Positions 1 to 7,255 of a stretch of 64,000 bases of DNA are shown piece by piece. The position numbers and the translations under genes are program-made. A model generated the notes under the pieces. That model searched no databases, was not told the origin of the DNA, and was given only the letters and a program-made list of their open reading frames with translations. Origin of the DNA: Guyparkeria sp016278265 (GTDB lineage: Bacteria > Pseudomonadota > Gammaproteobacteria > Halothiobacillales > Halothiobacillaceae); the NCBI RefSeq assembly GCF_044582145.1, contig NZ_JBDODO010000005.1, one strand, 5' to 3'. Position 1 is the first letter of the stretch; every line of letters begins with the position of its first letter.

Positions 1-284
1 AGACCCAATGATCTACCGCCATCAAAAGTGTAGGTCGCTCACTCCAATTTGCCCGTTTATCTGGCAGGTGGTTCAAACTGGGACGGGTTGTGATCGTTCT
101 TGACGCTCATTGCCACGGTTTGCACGACGACGGTAACGTCCGATCGCACCTGCACTCCCTTAAAAAGTTGCCTCGCATGCGAAACGCGCCAACGGCGCGC
201 TTCCTACAAATATTGCCATCAGGCAATCGCGCCCGAAGGCGCTCCTATCGTTCCTTCCAAACCGCAGGCGTGCCTTCAGGCGTG

Positions 285-480
285 AAAGCCCATTGGCAAC
301 GAATCATCAGCTGGCCAATTTTTCATCGCCCCGGCCGGGAGAGAAGCCCGTAGGCCCGAGGCGGGTGTCGTTCTTTTTTGCACGGCCGGCTTGGCCAGGC
401 AAGAGGGGTGTCTCGTGGGCCCGGTAACGTTCAACGGATGAGATCACCGCTGTCGGATACGTGCGAAATCCCAGGCTCGC
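285..480 (-). repeat. decayed minus-orientation copy of the structured repeat
   Basis: The order of landmarks matches the copy at 4250-4540: a GGCAACGAAT-CATCAGC start, a GGGAGAGAAGCCCG block, a G/T-rich 'gtcgttctttt' block, a degraded hairpin near 'ttggccaggcaag', and a 'gtgcgaaat' tail. The long stem no longer pairs cleanly, so this copy looks inactive. Confidence 0.45.
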
Positions 481-727
481 TATAAACAGGCTCGCTATAA
501 ATTGTTCTGACGCCTTTCCCCGATCAGGCATTCAACTCGTCGGTCGAGCTGAAAAGCCCGACAACCAAGAGGCTGGTGGTGCGTCGATATCGGGCTTGAT
601 TTCATCGATCCCACGCTACGCGCTGCAAATCCCTGTGGGAGCTGGTCTGCAAGCGAGTCGCGGTGTCGGCACGTGCGCCGATCTCGGCTTAGCGAACAAG
701 CGGAGCAGGGCGGCTTTTCCTCCAACC

Positions 728-860
728 GGTATGGGTTTCGGACGGCTGGAATGGCTGGCAACGACGCGACGCGTCGATCATGTTGCCAACGCTCGAGGCA
801 CTTGCTATTGCTTGCCCAATGGAAGGCACAAAAGGCAAGGACACCCCGCCGCCTTGACCC
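728..860 (+). repeat. decayed plus-orientation copy of the structured repeat
   Basis: It shares TTGCCAACGCTCGAGG, a degraded long hairpin with the loop CTTGCC (about 803-832), and GGCAAGGACACCCC with the intact copies at 3735 and 5887. The hairpin arms have several uncompensated mismatches, unlike the intact copies. Confidence 0.5.
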
Positions 861-1166
861 TAGATACCCTGGTCAAGCCAAAGTCTCTCTCAACGGTCTC
901 GTGGTTGACCAGGCGAAATTCCACGCCGAAAGACAATAAAACACTTAGGAGTGGTGCTTTATCAGCGGGAGGGCGATCGGACTCGCTTTTTTAATAATGG
1001 CTTTAATGGCTTTTTGCATAATAGAAAAAATGCACTCCTTTCTTGAAAGCGCGTAGCCGATCGTGCAAAGAATACAATATATGCTACACTCGATAGAAAA
1101 TTAATATTTAATTGGAGTTAAAATTATTATCTGCATTCGGAAAAGCGACAGGAGTTCGCGCCACAA

Positions 1167-2132
1167 ATGAAGGCCTTTACGAATCCGGTTGGTCCCGGCA
1201 CCTTGTGGTTTCACAATCTGTCCACCGCAGACGGCACCCCCGTGGCCTACGATCCTCAGGCGCGGGCCTTTTTGCCGATGCCGCCATTCTGTGCAAATCG
1301 CGACATTATTGGTTGCAACTGGATTGCGCCCGAGGAAGGAGCCTTCTGCCGATCCTGCGCGATGACCGCGCTGGCACCGGATCCAGACATTCCCAACGCG
1401 ATCCCCAACTGGGCAGAAACGGAGGCCGCCAAACGTTGGGTGCTTGATAATCTGGGCCGTTGGCACTGGTTCAGACCGGAAGATCCCGGCACAAGGCCCA
1501 CGTTCCACATGCTCGCGGACGGCCATCAGTTGGCTGCCATGGGGCATGGCGGTGGCATTGTCACGATCAGCGTCTCCGAGGCCGACCCCGTGGTGCGGGA
1601 AACCCGTAGAGAGGCCCTGAGCGAACCTTACCGCACCATGATCGGGCACATGCGCCATGAGATTGCGCATATGCTCTGGTGGCGGCTCAGCTTGCGTGAG
1701 GATTTTTTGCTTGCCTTTCGTGAAATGTTCGGAGATGAGCGAGCCGACTACACGGCGGCTCTCAGGCAGCATTACGAGCAGGGTCCCTCCCAGGACTGGG
1801 AGCTGTTTCACCTGACGTCATACGCCTCGTCGCACCCCCACGAAGACTGGGCCGAAACAGCGGCGCATCTACTGCACTTGGTGGATATCACCGATAGCTT
1901 CGTGGCAGCGGGCATGACCTCGCCGGAAATGCCTAGGTACAACTGGGACCCCTACTCGGAGCCAGATACCCATGCGTTGATTCATGTCGCTGCCACACTC
2001 GCAACGCGCATCAACCACGTGAACCGCTCCATGGGACTGCCGGACCTCTATCCCTTCGTCCTTTCGGAGGCGACCCGTCGCAAGCTTGCCTTCGTACACG
2101 GGTGGTTGCGCCGAGGGGCCCAAGGGCTTTGA
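1167..2132 (+). CDS. putative zinc-binding metallopeptidase (Peptidase_Mx type)
   Basis: This 321-residue soluble protein has two features of the Mx-type putative zinc metallopeptidases. Near the N-terminus four cysteines (C42, C50, C61, C64) form a likely zinc ribbon. The catalytic motif HEIAH lies at residues 164-168, followed by the family's FGDERADY stretch, HYEQGP, and a conserved YASSHPHEDWAETAAHLLHLVD segment that probably supplies the third zinc ligand. There is no signal peptide, so it is probably cytoplasmic. The ATG at 1167 has AGGAG ten bases upstream. It is followed 63 bp later by an ATP-grasp gene on the same strand, with a weak hairpin between them. The family assignment is firm from motif order; the substrate is unknown. 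Confidence 0.8.
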   Translation: MKAFTNPVGPGTLWFHNLSTADGTPVAYDPQARAFLPMPPFCANRDIIGCNWIAPEEGAFCRSCAMTALAPDPDIPNAIPNWAETEAAKRWVLDNLGRWHWFRPEDPGTRPTFHMLADGHQLAAMGHGGGIVTISVSEADPVVRETRREALSEPYRTMIGHMRHEIAHMLWWRLSLREDFLLAFREMFGDERADYTAALRQHYEQGPSQDWELFHLTSYASSHPHEDWAETAAHLLHLVDITDSFVAAGMTSPEMPRYNWDPYSEPDTHALIHVAATLATRINHVNRSMGLPDLYPFVLSEATRRKLAFVHGWLRRGAQGL

Positions 2133-2148
2133 TTTGAATGTTTTTACC

Positions 2149-2166
2149 AAACCCCGCTAGGGTTTT
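2149..2166 (+). terminator. weak hairpin between metallopeptidase and ATP-grasp genes
   Basis: A 6-bp stem AAACCC/GGGTTT with the loop CGCTA is followed by a single extra T. It is too weak for a confident terminator; it may only trim read-through into the next gene. Confidence 0.3.
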
Positions 2167-2195
2167 CCTGCACGAATACTAAAGGAGAGTACTTA

Positions 2196-3503
2196 ATGTC
2201 GGTTACTCAAAAATCCAAAATGTCTCAAGAAGTATTGGCTTGGCGCGATCCGGAGATGGACTCGGTCAAGGGAACCGAAACCCCCAAGGACCCGAACAAG
2301 GGTTACATCGCCCTGCTTGGGTGGAGTGTCAACGCGATCAAGGCGGCGCAAAAGTTCGATCGCCGTTATGTCGTTGTTGCCCCGGAATGGGCCGAGGATT
2401 TCTGTACCGCAAACAACATCCCCTATATCCCGTGGGATTTTATTCGGTTAAATGACCGCTCGATGGAAATTGCCGAAAAGTTGAAAGCGGAAGGCGTCGA
2501 TGTCGCCATCCCTCTGTTCGAGGAAACCGTTGAGTGGTCCGGGGCGATTAACTCGGTGCTTCTCAACAACCCCCGCATGTTCGGGCAGTCGATCCTGTTC
2601 CGCGACAAAGCGCTGATGAAGCGGCGTGCCCAGCTTGGCGGCATCCGTGTCGGTATCTTCGAGGAAGCGCACGAGAAAGAGGATGTCGTGCGCTTCATGA
2701 AGCGCGTTAACCAGACGCTGCTCAAGCTTGATGGTGACCCGGACGACCCGATCCACGTCAAGGCATTCGATAAGGCCGGTTGCCTGGGCCATCGGATGAT
2801 CCGTTCGTTGGACGAAATTGACAATATTCCGGCCGAAGAATATCCGCTGCTGATGGAGAGCCACCTGGATGGCTGGGAGTTTGCGGTCGAGGCGTGGATC
2901 CACGATGGCAAGATCCAGTTTCTCAACATCTCCGAGTACGTGACGCTGGGTTACTCGGTATTCGTGCCGGCCACCAAGGAACTCGAGAGCTGGCGCAACG
3001 CGATTACCAAGCAGATTGAAAAGCTGATCAAGACCTTCGATATCCACTTTGGCTTGATTCACCCCGAGTACTTCGTGACGGCGGACGGCGAAATGTACTT
3101 CGGCGAGGTTGCCTACCGTCCACCCGGTTTCAAGGCGTTCGAGTTGATCGAGATGGCCTACGGGTTCAATGCCTACCAGGCATCCATGCTGGTGTTTGAT
3201 CCCAAGAGCACCAAAGAGGAAGTGGAAGCCTTCTTCCCCCGCGAAGTGGAAGGTGCGAAAGGCTACGCGGGTTGCTTCGGTGTGTACCCACGTCGCCGGG
3301 TGGTCAGCAAGCTGGAAATGCCCAAGGAATGCGTGGAGCACCCGTATTTCGTGTCGCACGAACTGGTCGCGCCGGCAGAAGAGACGGTTCCAGACCGGTC
3401 GGCCTTCGGGACGCACTGGGGCTTGGTCTTCTTCTTCGGCGACGATCCCATCAAGATGCGGGATCTGCTGAAGGCCCAGGAAGACCTGGACTTCTACGTC
3501 TAG
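2196..3503 (+). CDS. ATP-grasp domain protein of unknown function
   Basis: This 435-residue soluble protein has an ATP-grasp fold: an N-terminal Rossmann-like lobe (about 35-110), a central ATP-binding lobe with 'LFRDKALMKRR' and 'HVKAF' strands, and the metal/ATP site 'LLMESHLDGWEFAVEAW' then 'FGEVAYRPPGFKAFEL', resembling the E-x-N/Y-R-PPG signature of carboxylate-amine/thiol ligases. A C-terminal domain of about 90 residues (GYAGCFGVYPRRR onward) is not recognised. Such enzymes join a carboxylate to an amine through an acyl phosphate. The substrate cannot be read from the sequence, and no biosynthetic partner apart from the upstream metallopeptidase is nearby. A strong site AAAGGAGAG precedes the ATG. 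A clear terminator ends the transcript. Confidence 0.75.
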   Translation: MSVTQKSKMSQEVLAWRDPEMDSVKGTETPKDPNKGYIALLGWSVNAIKAAQKFDRRYVVVAPEWAEDFCTANNIPYIPWDFIRLNDRSMEIAEKLKAEGVDVAIPLFEETVEWSGAINSVLLNNPRMFGQSILFRDKALMKRRAQLGGIRVGIFEEAHEKEDVVRFMKRVNQTLLKLDGDPDDPIHVKAFDKAGCLGHRMIRSLDEIDNIPAEEYPLLMESHLDGWEFAVEAWIHDGKIQFLNISEYVTLGYSVFVPATKELESWRNAITKQIEKLIKTFDIHFGLIHPEYFVTADGEMYFGEVAYRPPGFKAFELIEMAYGFNAYQASMLVFDPKSTKEEVEAFFPREVEGAKGYAGCFGVYPRRRVVSKLEMPKECVEHPYFVSHELVAPAEETVPDRSAFGTHWGLVFFFGDDPIKMRDLLKAQEDLDFYV

Positions 3504-3543
3504 AGGCAAGCTCAGAGCGGGTATTACCCGCCTAAGGGTGAGG

Positions 3544-3573
3544 AAAAACGGGCCGACAAGGCCCGTTTTTTTT
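3544..3573 (+). terminator. rho-independent terminator of the ATP-grasp gene
   Basis: An 11-bp stem AAAAACGGGCC / GGCCCGTTTTT with the loop GACAA runs into a tract of eight T. It starts 41 bases after the ATP-grasp stop codon. Confidence 0.9.
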
Positions 3574-3734
3574 GCTTGGGTAACCTGTCTGGTTTGCCCG
3601 AGTCGTCGTTGCCTTGCTGTGCACTGGCGATTACCGTGGGAGCTTGCCGTGCAAGCGAAACGCGCCAGAGGCGCGTGTGCTGGTTGTTCCGTGGTGATGG
3701 GGTGGGGCGGGGAATCTTGGAGTTGAGGTGGAAC

Positions 3735-4063
3735 GGTTTCGGGCGTTTGTTGGGTTTGGCGGATCTGGCCGAACCGCGTTGCCAACGCCCGAGGTACTTT
3801 CTATTGCTTGTCCAATAGAAAGTACCCAAAGACAAGGACACCCCGGCGCCTTGGCCCGTCGGGCTTCCCTCGTCGCCGCCGGGTTGCGGACGGGTCGGTT
3901 CGACGCGACATCGTGTCGCGCAGAACCTCTGGGCGGCGTCCATGCCGCCCAGACCCTGCAAACCGGCGGCGACGAGGCAAGGCGCAGGGGCCCCGGGGGT
4001 GGCGACCGCGTATCCCTTGGTGTGGATTAACCGTGTTGCCGGTTTGAACGCAGGACAGCCGCA
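3735..4063 (+). repeat. structured repeat, copy A (plus orientation)
   Basis: About 330 bp, strongly similar to 5887-6219. It holds an outer stem CGGGCGTT/AACGCCCG. Hairpin 1 (3793-3806 with 3813-3826) is 14 bp with loop CTTGTC. Hairpin 3 (3904-3910 with 3914-3920) is CGCGACA/TGTCGCG. Hairpin 2 (3928-3937 with 3944-3953) is TCTGGGCGGC/GCCGCCCAGA with loop GTCCAT. Between them are conserved blocks such as CAAAGACAAGGACACCCC and GACGGGTCGGTTCGACGCGA. No protein is encoded. Open frames crossing it are the kind often mis-annotated as hypothetical proteins. Confidence 0.85.
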
Positions 4064-4069
4064 CAACAG

Positions 4070-4136
4070 CTTTCGCGGCCAAGGGCCGCTCCCACACCCA
4101 CCAGATCCCCTGTGGGAGCGAGCCCCGCTCGCGAAA
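4070..4136. repeat. REP-type inverted pair (BIME-like)
   Basis: Two facing palindromes, CTTTCGCGGCCAAGGGCCGC-TCCCACA and TGTGGGAGCG-AGCCCCGCTCGCGAA, each a short hairpin of the 'GGGAGCGRSYYYSCYCGCGAA' style. These are typical REP units of gammaproteobacteria, usually spread by a RAYT transposase, which is not in this window. Confidence 0.75.
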
Positions 4137-4180
4137 CGCGCCAACGGCGCGTGCCCCCGCATGCAATAACCCACCAATAA

Positions 4181-4243
4181 ATCGCGCCTAAAGACGCTCC
4201 GACAAATTTTCCACCCTGTAGGAGCGCCTTTAGGCGCGAAAGC
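4181..4243. repeat. second REP-type inverted pair
   Basis: ATCGCGCCTAAAGACGCTCC faces TGTAGGAGCGCCTTTAGGCG-CGAAAG. It is the same palindrome family as 15963-16025 with a different stem sequence from the pair at 4070. Confidence 0.7.
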
Positions 4244-4249
4244 CCATCA

Positions 4250-4560
4250 TTGGCAACGAATAATCACCAGCCTGCCAATTCCCCTTCGCCCTTGCCGAGC
4301 GGCCGGGGTGCCGCAGGGTCGGCGCAACAAGGAGGTTGCGCCGAGGTTCGCCGCGACAGGAAGCCGCGTCGAACCGACCCGTCCGCGGCACCCCGGACGG
4401 GAGGGAAGCCCGCAGGGCCAAGGCGAGGGGTGCCGTTCTCTTTGGGCACTTTCTCTTGGGCAAGCAAGAGAAAGTGCCTCGCGCGTGCCACCGTGAGGTG
4501 GTGATGCGCACTTGCGTTGCATGCGTGCGAAATACTCGGAAGCGGTTTAAATGCTTCTGA
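4250..4560 (-). repeat. structured repeat, copy B (minus orientation)
   Basis: On the minus strand this has the same order of parts as copy A. Hairpin 1 (4445-4458 with 4465-4478) is GGCACTTTCTCTTG paired to its exact complement with a six-base loop. Hairpin 3 lies near 4352-4368. Hairpin 2 (4319-4328 with 4335-4344) is TCGGCGCAAC/GTTGCGCCGA. A tail ending in GAAGCGGTTTAAATGCTTCT is shared with copy D. Confidence 0.85.
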
Positions 4561-4653
4561 CCTCTTATCCAGGTGGCTGTGGCGGACTGAGGTGTCTTGC
4601 CTTGTCGTGGAGGGGTACGGGTTTCAGCCGGGTGATTGCGCTGGCTGCGGTGC

Positions 4654-5523
4654 TCAAGACTTGCGTTCACCGTCCGGAGCGCTCGGCGTGGCCGCGTGGA
4701 TGAGCGACAGGATTTCCTTGGTTATCGCATCTTCGAGCCGTTCGGTGAGGTGCGTCGGGCAAAAGAGGCTGACGGTGATCCGGGTCTTGCCGATATCGGT
4801 TGTTGAGAAGCGTATGCGGGTTTCGGGGTTGGGGATCTCCACACCGCTGCGTTGACCGATCCTGGCATGCACATTCGCGGCCTCTTCCCGGTGCGGGCCG
4901 TAGTGGTGCTCGACGATGGCGGCGATCCCGTCTTCGAGGCTCGGAAGGTCGATCTTGGCTTCCGTCGTGATCGCGAAGCTGTGGAAGGTGTAGTCCCGCC
5001 CCACCGTGAGGTTGCGGATGGGTGACGTGAAGAAGACGCTGTTCGGCACGACCGCCGTGCGCCCGGTCTGGGTGAAGGAGTTCGGCTGGAATTCATGGAG
5101 CGTCGTGGCCAGCAAGCTGTGGTCGACCACCTCGCCCCGCACACCCGAGACCTCGATCCAGTCGCCCACGGCGAAGGCGCGGTTCGAGGCGCGCATTAGC
5201 GAGCCCGAGACGCACAGGATCATCTCCTTCGTCGCCACCACAATCGCGATGGCGACGGCCGTGAGCGACAGGGCGAAGGTTCGGAGCTGCGGCGCCCAGA
5301 TCAGGACCAGCCCGACAAGCACCAGAAACAGGAAGGCGTTCCGGCTCGTGGAGATCCAGCGGCGCAGGGCATGCGCCGGCAGGTCACTCCGGCGCCGGAT
5401 GAGTTTCACCGTGATCAAGCGGGCGACCCAGAGAATCAACAGGAGGAGGACGGAGGCCACGAGGTTGGGCGAAAGGGGGCCGAGCGCGGCCGGCAAGGTC
5501 CAGGTGCTTGGGTCGAAGGTCAT
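4654..5523 (-). CDS. MscS-family mechanosensitive channel
   Basis: A 289-residue inner-membrane protein with three predicted membrane segments (about 20-38, 60-78, 84-108) followed by the MscS beta domain: 'RASNRAFAVGDWIEVSGVRGEVVDHSLLATTL' and 'VVPNSVFFTSPIRNLT' are family hallmarks. MscS channels release solutes on hypo-osmotic shock. The C-terminal alpha/beta domain (about 190-275) is present. The start at 5523 has only a weak ribosome site. The gene lies 30 bp downstream of the 3' remnant of an antiporter gene on the same strand, so it was probably once its operon partner. It is isolated between two composite repeat units, and whether it still has a promoter is unclear. Confidence 0.85.
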   Translation of the reverse strand: MTFDPSTWTLPAALGPLSPNLVASVLLLLILWVARLITVKLIRRRSDLPAHALRRWISTSRNAFLFLVLVGLVLIWAPQLRTFALSLTAVAIAIVVATKEMILCVSGSLMRASNRAFAVGDWIEVSGVRGEVVDHSLLATTLHEFQPNSFTQTGRTAVVPNSVFFTSPIRNLTVGRDYTFHSFAITTEAKIDLPSLEDGIAAIVEHHYGPHREEAANVHARIGQRSGVEIPNPETRIRFSTTDIGKTRITVSLFCPTHLTERLEDAITKEILSLIHAATPSAPDGERKS

Positions 5524-5553
5524 GGGGACTTGGGCGTTCTCGTCATGTCAGGG

Positions 5554-5742
5554 TCAGATCAGGATAACGTAGGCCGCGTAACCGGCAAGGATGGCCAACC
5601 CTTCCCATCGTGCCACCCGGAACCCTGTCCGGGCGAGGAAAAGCTGGACTGCCGGGACACCGACCACGACGAGTTTGTCGAACGAGGCGATCTCCGCCGA
5701 CGCTTGGCTGACACGCGATGAGACTGGTGTGAGTATCTTGGT
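5554..5742 (-). pseudogene. 3' remnant of a Na+/Ca2+-type antiporter gene
   Basis: A minus-strand frame of about 62 codons ends in a proper stop and encodes a segment ending 'FRVARWEGLAILAGYAAYV', which resembles the last transmembrane helix of CaCA-family calcium/sodium antiporters (the 'R-x-x-R-W/A-E-G-x-x-x-L-x-x-Y' ending). A preceding hydrophobic stretch, 'DKLVVVGVPAVQLFL', fits the penultimate helix. Upstream of about 5742 the coding frame runs straight into repeat sequence, so at least 80% of the gene is missing. The family assignment rests on this short end and is moderate. Confidence 0.55.
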
Positions 5743-5830
5743 CAATGGGCAATGCCACAAAGGTGACACCCCGGCGGCTTGCCATCGGGCTTCCTCCGGC
5801 GCCGCTGGCTTTCGGACCGGTCGGTGGTGT
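5743..5830 (+). repeat. partial repeat copy at the antiporter break
   Basis: Starting inside what would be the hairpin-1 loop (CTTGGTCAATGGGC), this fragment continues with ACACCCCGGCGGCTTGCC and CGGACCGGTCGGT, matching the middle of copies A and C with about one mismatch in five. It begins where the antiporter reading frame ends. Confidence 0.5.
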
Positions 5831-5886
5831 GAGTCTCGGTTTGGTTTGTGAGTTTGATCGGGGTGGGGCGTCTTGTGGTCGCGGTG

Positions 5887-6219
5887 GTCGGGGTTTCGGG
5901 CGTTTGTTGCGTTTGGCGACTTTGTTTGTAACGCGTTGCCAACGCCCGAGGCCCTTTCTATTGCTTGTCCAATAGAAAGGGCCCAAAGACAAGGACACCC
6001 CATGCCTTGGCCCTTCGGGCTTCCCTCGTCAGCGCTGGCTTGCTGTCGGGCCCGGTTCGACGCGACCTCCTGTCGCGGCGAACCTCTGGGCGGCGTCCAT
6101 GCCGCCCAGACCCTGCAACCCAGCGGCGACGAGGCAAGGCGCAGGGGCCCCGGGGGTGGCGACTGCGTATCCCTTGGTGTGGATTAACCGTGTTGCCGGC
6201 TTGAACGCAGGACAGCCGC
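5887..6219 (+). repeat. structured repeat, copy C (plus orientation)
   Basis: Near-duplicate of copy A. Hairpin 1 (5950-5963 with 5970-5983) is GGCCCTTTCTATTG with its exact complement and loop CTTGTC. Compared with copy A, two adjacent pairs changed on both arms (TA to CC on one side, TA to GG on the other). Hairpin 3 (6061-6066 with 6072-6077) is CGCGAC/GTCGCG. Hairpin 2 (6085-6094 with 6101-6110) is identical to copy A. Confidence 0.85.
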
Positions 6220-6226
6220 GCGGCGG

Positions 6227-6345
6227 CTTTCGCGGCCAAGGGCCGCTCCCACAGAGCCCCATGTAGGTTGGACTACAGTCCAACGTCGCCCGATAGGGCG
6301 ACTGTTCATCTGTACGGATTGTTGGGCTAAAGCCCAACCTACAAA
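6227..6345. repeat. REP cluster: one half-pair and one inverted pair
   Basis: A GCTTTCGCGGCCAAGGGCCG unit like that at 4070 is followed by a different pair: TGTAGGTTGGACTACAGTCC-AAC (6262-6284) facing GTTGGGCTAAAGCCCAACCT-ACA (6321-6343). Two REP families therefore sit side by side here. Confidence 0.7.
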
Positions 6346-6348
6346 GAT

Positions 6349-6662
6349 GTGGCACCGAGTCATCAGCCACGAGATTCCCCTTCGCCCTTGCCGAGCGGCC
6401 GGGGTGCCGCAGGGTCGGCGCCACATGGATGTGGCGCCGAGGTTCGCCGCGACACGACGTCGCGTCGAACCGACCCGTCCGCGGCACCCCGGACGGGAGG
6501 GAAGCCCGCAGGGCCAAGGGCGAGGGGTGCCGTTCTCTTTGGGCACTTTCTCTTGGGCAAGCAAGAGAAAGTGCCTCGCGCGCTTGGCACCGTGAGGTGG
6601 TGATGCGTACTTGCGTTGAATGCGTGCGAAATCTTCAGAAGCGGTTTAAATACTTCTAACCC
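6349..6662 (-). repeat. structured repeat, copy D (minus orientation)
   Basis: Near-duplicate of copy B. Hairpin 1 (6542-6555 with 6562-6575) is identical to copy B. Hairpin 2 (6415-6424 with 6431-6440) is TCGGCGCCAC/GTGGCGCCGA and differs from copy B by one compensated pair (A-T to C-G). Hairpin 3 around 6452-6468 reads CGCGAC/GTCGCG. Similarity to copy B stops at about 6662, exactly where the attC-like site begins. Confidence 0.85.
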
Positions 6663-6663
6663 C

Positions 6664-6717
6664 TTTTAACAATCGAGCGCAGCGGAATTGGCTTCCATTT
6701 TGAGCGCCGTGTTATAT
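6664..6717 (-). other. attC-like site (degenerate)
   Basis: Outer arms TAACA (6667-6671) and TGTTA (6710-6714) pair, followed by an internal bubble, a GCGC/GCGC stem (6677-6680 with 6704-6707) and a small GGAA/TTCC hairpin. Read on the minus strand it runs from ATATAAC to GTTAAAA, close to the RYYYAAC...GTTRRRY layout of integron attC sites. It lies just 3' of the LprI-like gene, where a cassette's attC belongs. The central stem is weak, so this is tentative. Confidence 0.35.
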
Positions 6718-6747
6718 TACTTTTTCATTAAATCTCGAAGATTGTGA

Positions 6748-7179
6748 TCACTGCATAAGTGACCCACTGCAAACATCACCTTCTTCTGCTCCATTGAGCC
6801 AAGTTTTCAAATAGGCAACTCGATCCAGGGTAAGTCTAGTCTTGTACATTGAGGAGCACATAGGAAATGAACTGCCATAATAATGGTGTTCATTGTGGTG
6901 TGGATACATCATTTCGAAATCAGCATCACGAAGCTTAATCCAAGCTAACTGTGCCTGCTTCATTTTTTCTAAAAATAGTTTGTCATCTTTGTAGATTTCT
7001 CGGATTTTTTTGTAGACTCTATTTAATTCTTTGTCTGCTGCATCGTAAGTCACGCCAGCGCATTGATTAAGTTGGGTTTGCGTCATGGCTGCTTGGAGGC
7101 ACGACTGTGAGTTTCCAGCGTATGACTGACCTGCTGAAAAGATGAAGAAAACGAACATTGTTATTTTGAATTTTTTCAT
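6748..7179 (-). CDS. LprI/DUF1311-family secreted protein
   Basis: A 143-residue protein with a clear signal peptide (MKKFKITMFVFFIFSAGQSYA, cut before GNS), so it is periplasmic or surface-exposed. The mature part has four cysteines (C27, C40, C108, C137) and the family segments 'CLQAAMTQTQLNQCAGVTY' and 'QLAWIKLRDADFE'. The DUF1311/LprI family includes a mycobacterial lysozyme inhibitor, but most members are uncharacterised. The gene is markedly richer in A/T and lysine/isoleucine codons than its surroundings. It is flanked closely by attC-like palindromes, and its start lies only about 16 bases inside the upstream one. Both facts suggest arrival as an integron cassette. Confidence 0.8.
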   Translation of the reverse strand: MKKFKITMFVFFIFSAGQSYAGNSQSCLQAAMTQTQLNQCAGVTYDAADKELNRVYKKIREIYKDDKLFLEKMKQAQLAWIKLRDADFEMMYPHHNEHHYYGSSFPMCSSMYKTRLTLDRVAYLKTWLNGAEEGDVCSGSLMQ

Positions 7180-7194
7180 ATCATTTCCATTAAT

Positions 7195-7254
7195 GTAACG
7201 CTTTGCGGCAAGGGCGCGACGTCAGGAGCGTCCCCTTGCCTGCATTTGTTAGCT
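7195..7254 (-). other. attC-like integron recombination site
   Basis: Arms TAAC (7196-7199) and GTTA (7248-7251) pair. A 7-versus-7-base internal bubble follows, then an 8-bp stem GGCAAGGG/CCCTTGCC (7207-7214 with 7233-7240). A 3-base bulge (CGC, 7215-7217) leads to GACG/CGTC (7218-7221 with 7229-7232) with loop TCAGGAG. This is the full folded attC plan: end boxes, unpaired central spacer, inner stem with extrahelical bases, terminal loop. Core boxes on the minus strand read AGCTAAC and GTTACAT, each one base from consensus. Confidence 0.55.
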
Positions 7255-7255
7255 G

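Larger units (their letters stand above)
1..1100. other. gene-free leader region with decayed repeats
   Basis: No reading frame here has a convincing start, ribosome site or recognisable protein; frames that cross it are arginine/proline-rich and typical of GC-rich noise. The region holds decayed copies of the repeat family seen intact at 3.7-6.7 kb, REP-like GCGCC/GGCGC palindromes around 175-262, and a 9-bp inverted repeat (868-876 with 905-913). The last 100 bases (about 1000-1100) turn AT-rich and probably carry the promoter of the metallopeptidase gene, but no single -35/-10 pair stands out. Confidence 0.5.

Noticed and set aside
868..913. 9-bp inverted repeat CCTGGTCAA/TTGACCAGG as an operator or terminator
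   Set aside because: The 28-base spacer, decayed surroundings and absence of a nearby gene make chance or repeat decay more likely.
3801..4166. Open frames of 60-120 codons across the repeats, such as those containing 'FLLLVQ' or 'ACPIES'
   Set aside because: They cross the covarying hairpins in several frames, have no ribosome sites and vary in frame between copies. They are products of the repeat, not genes.
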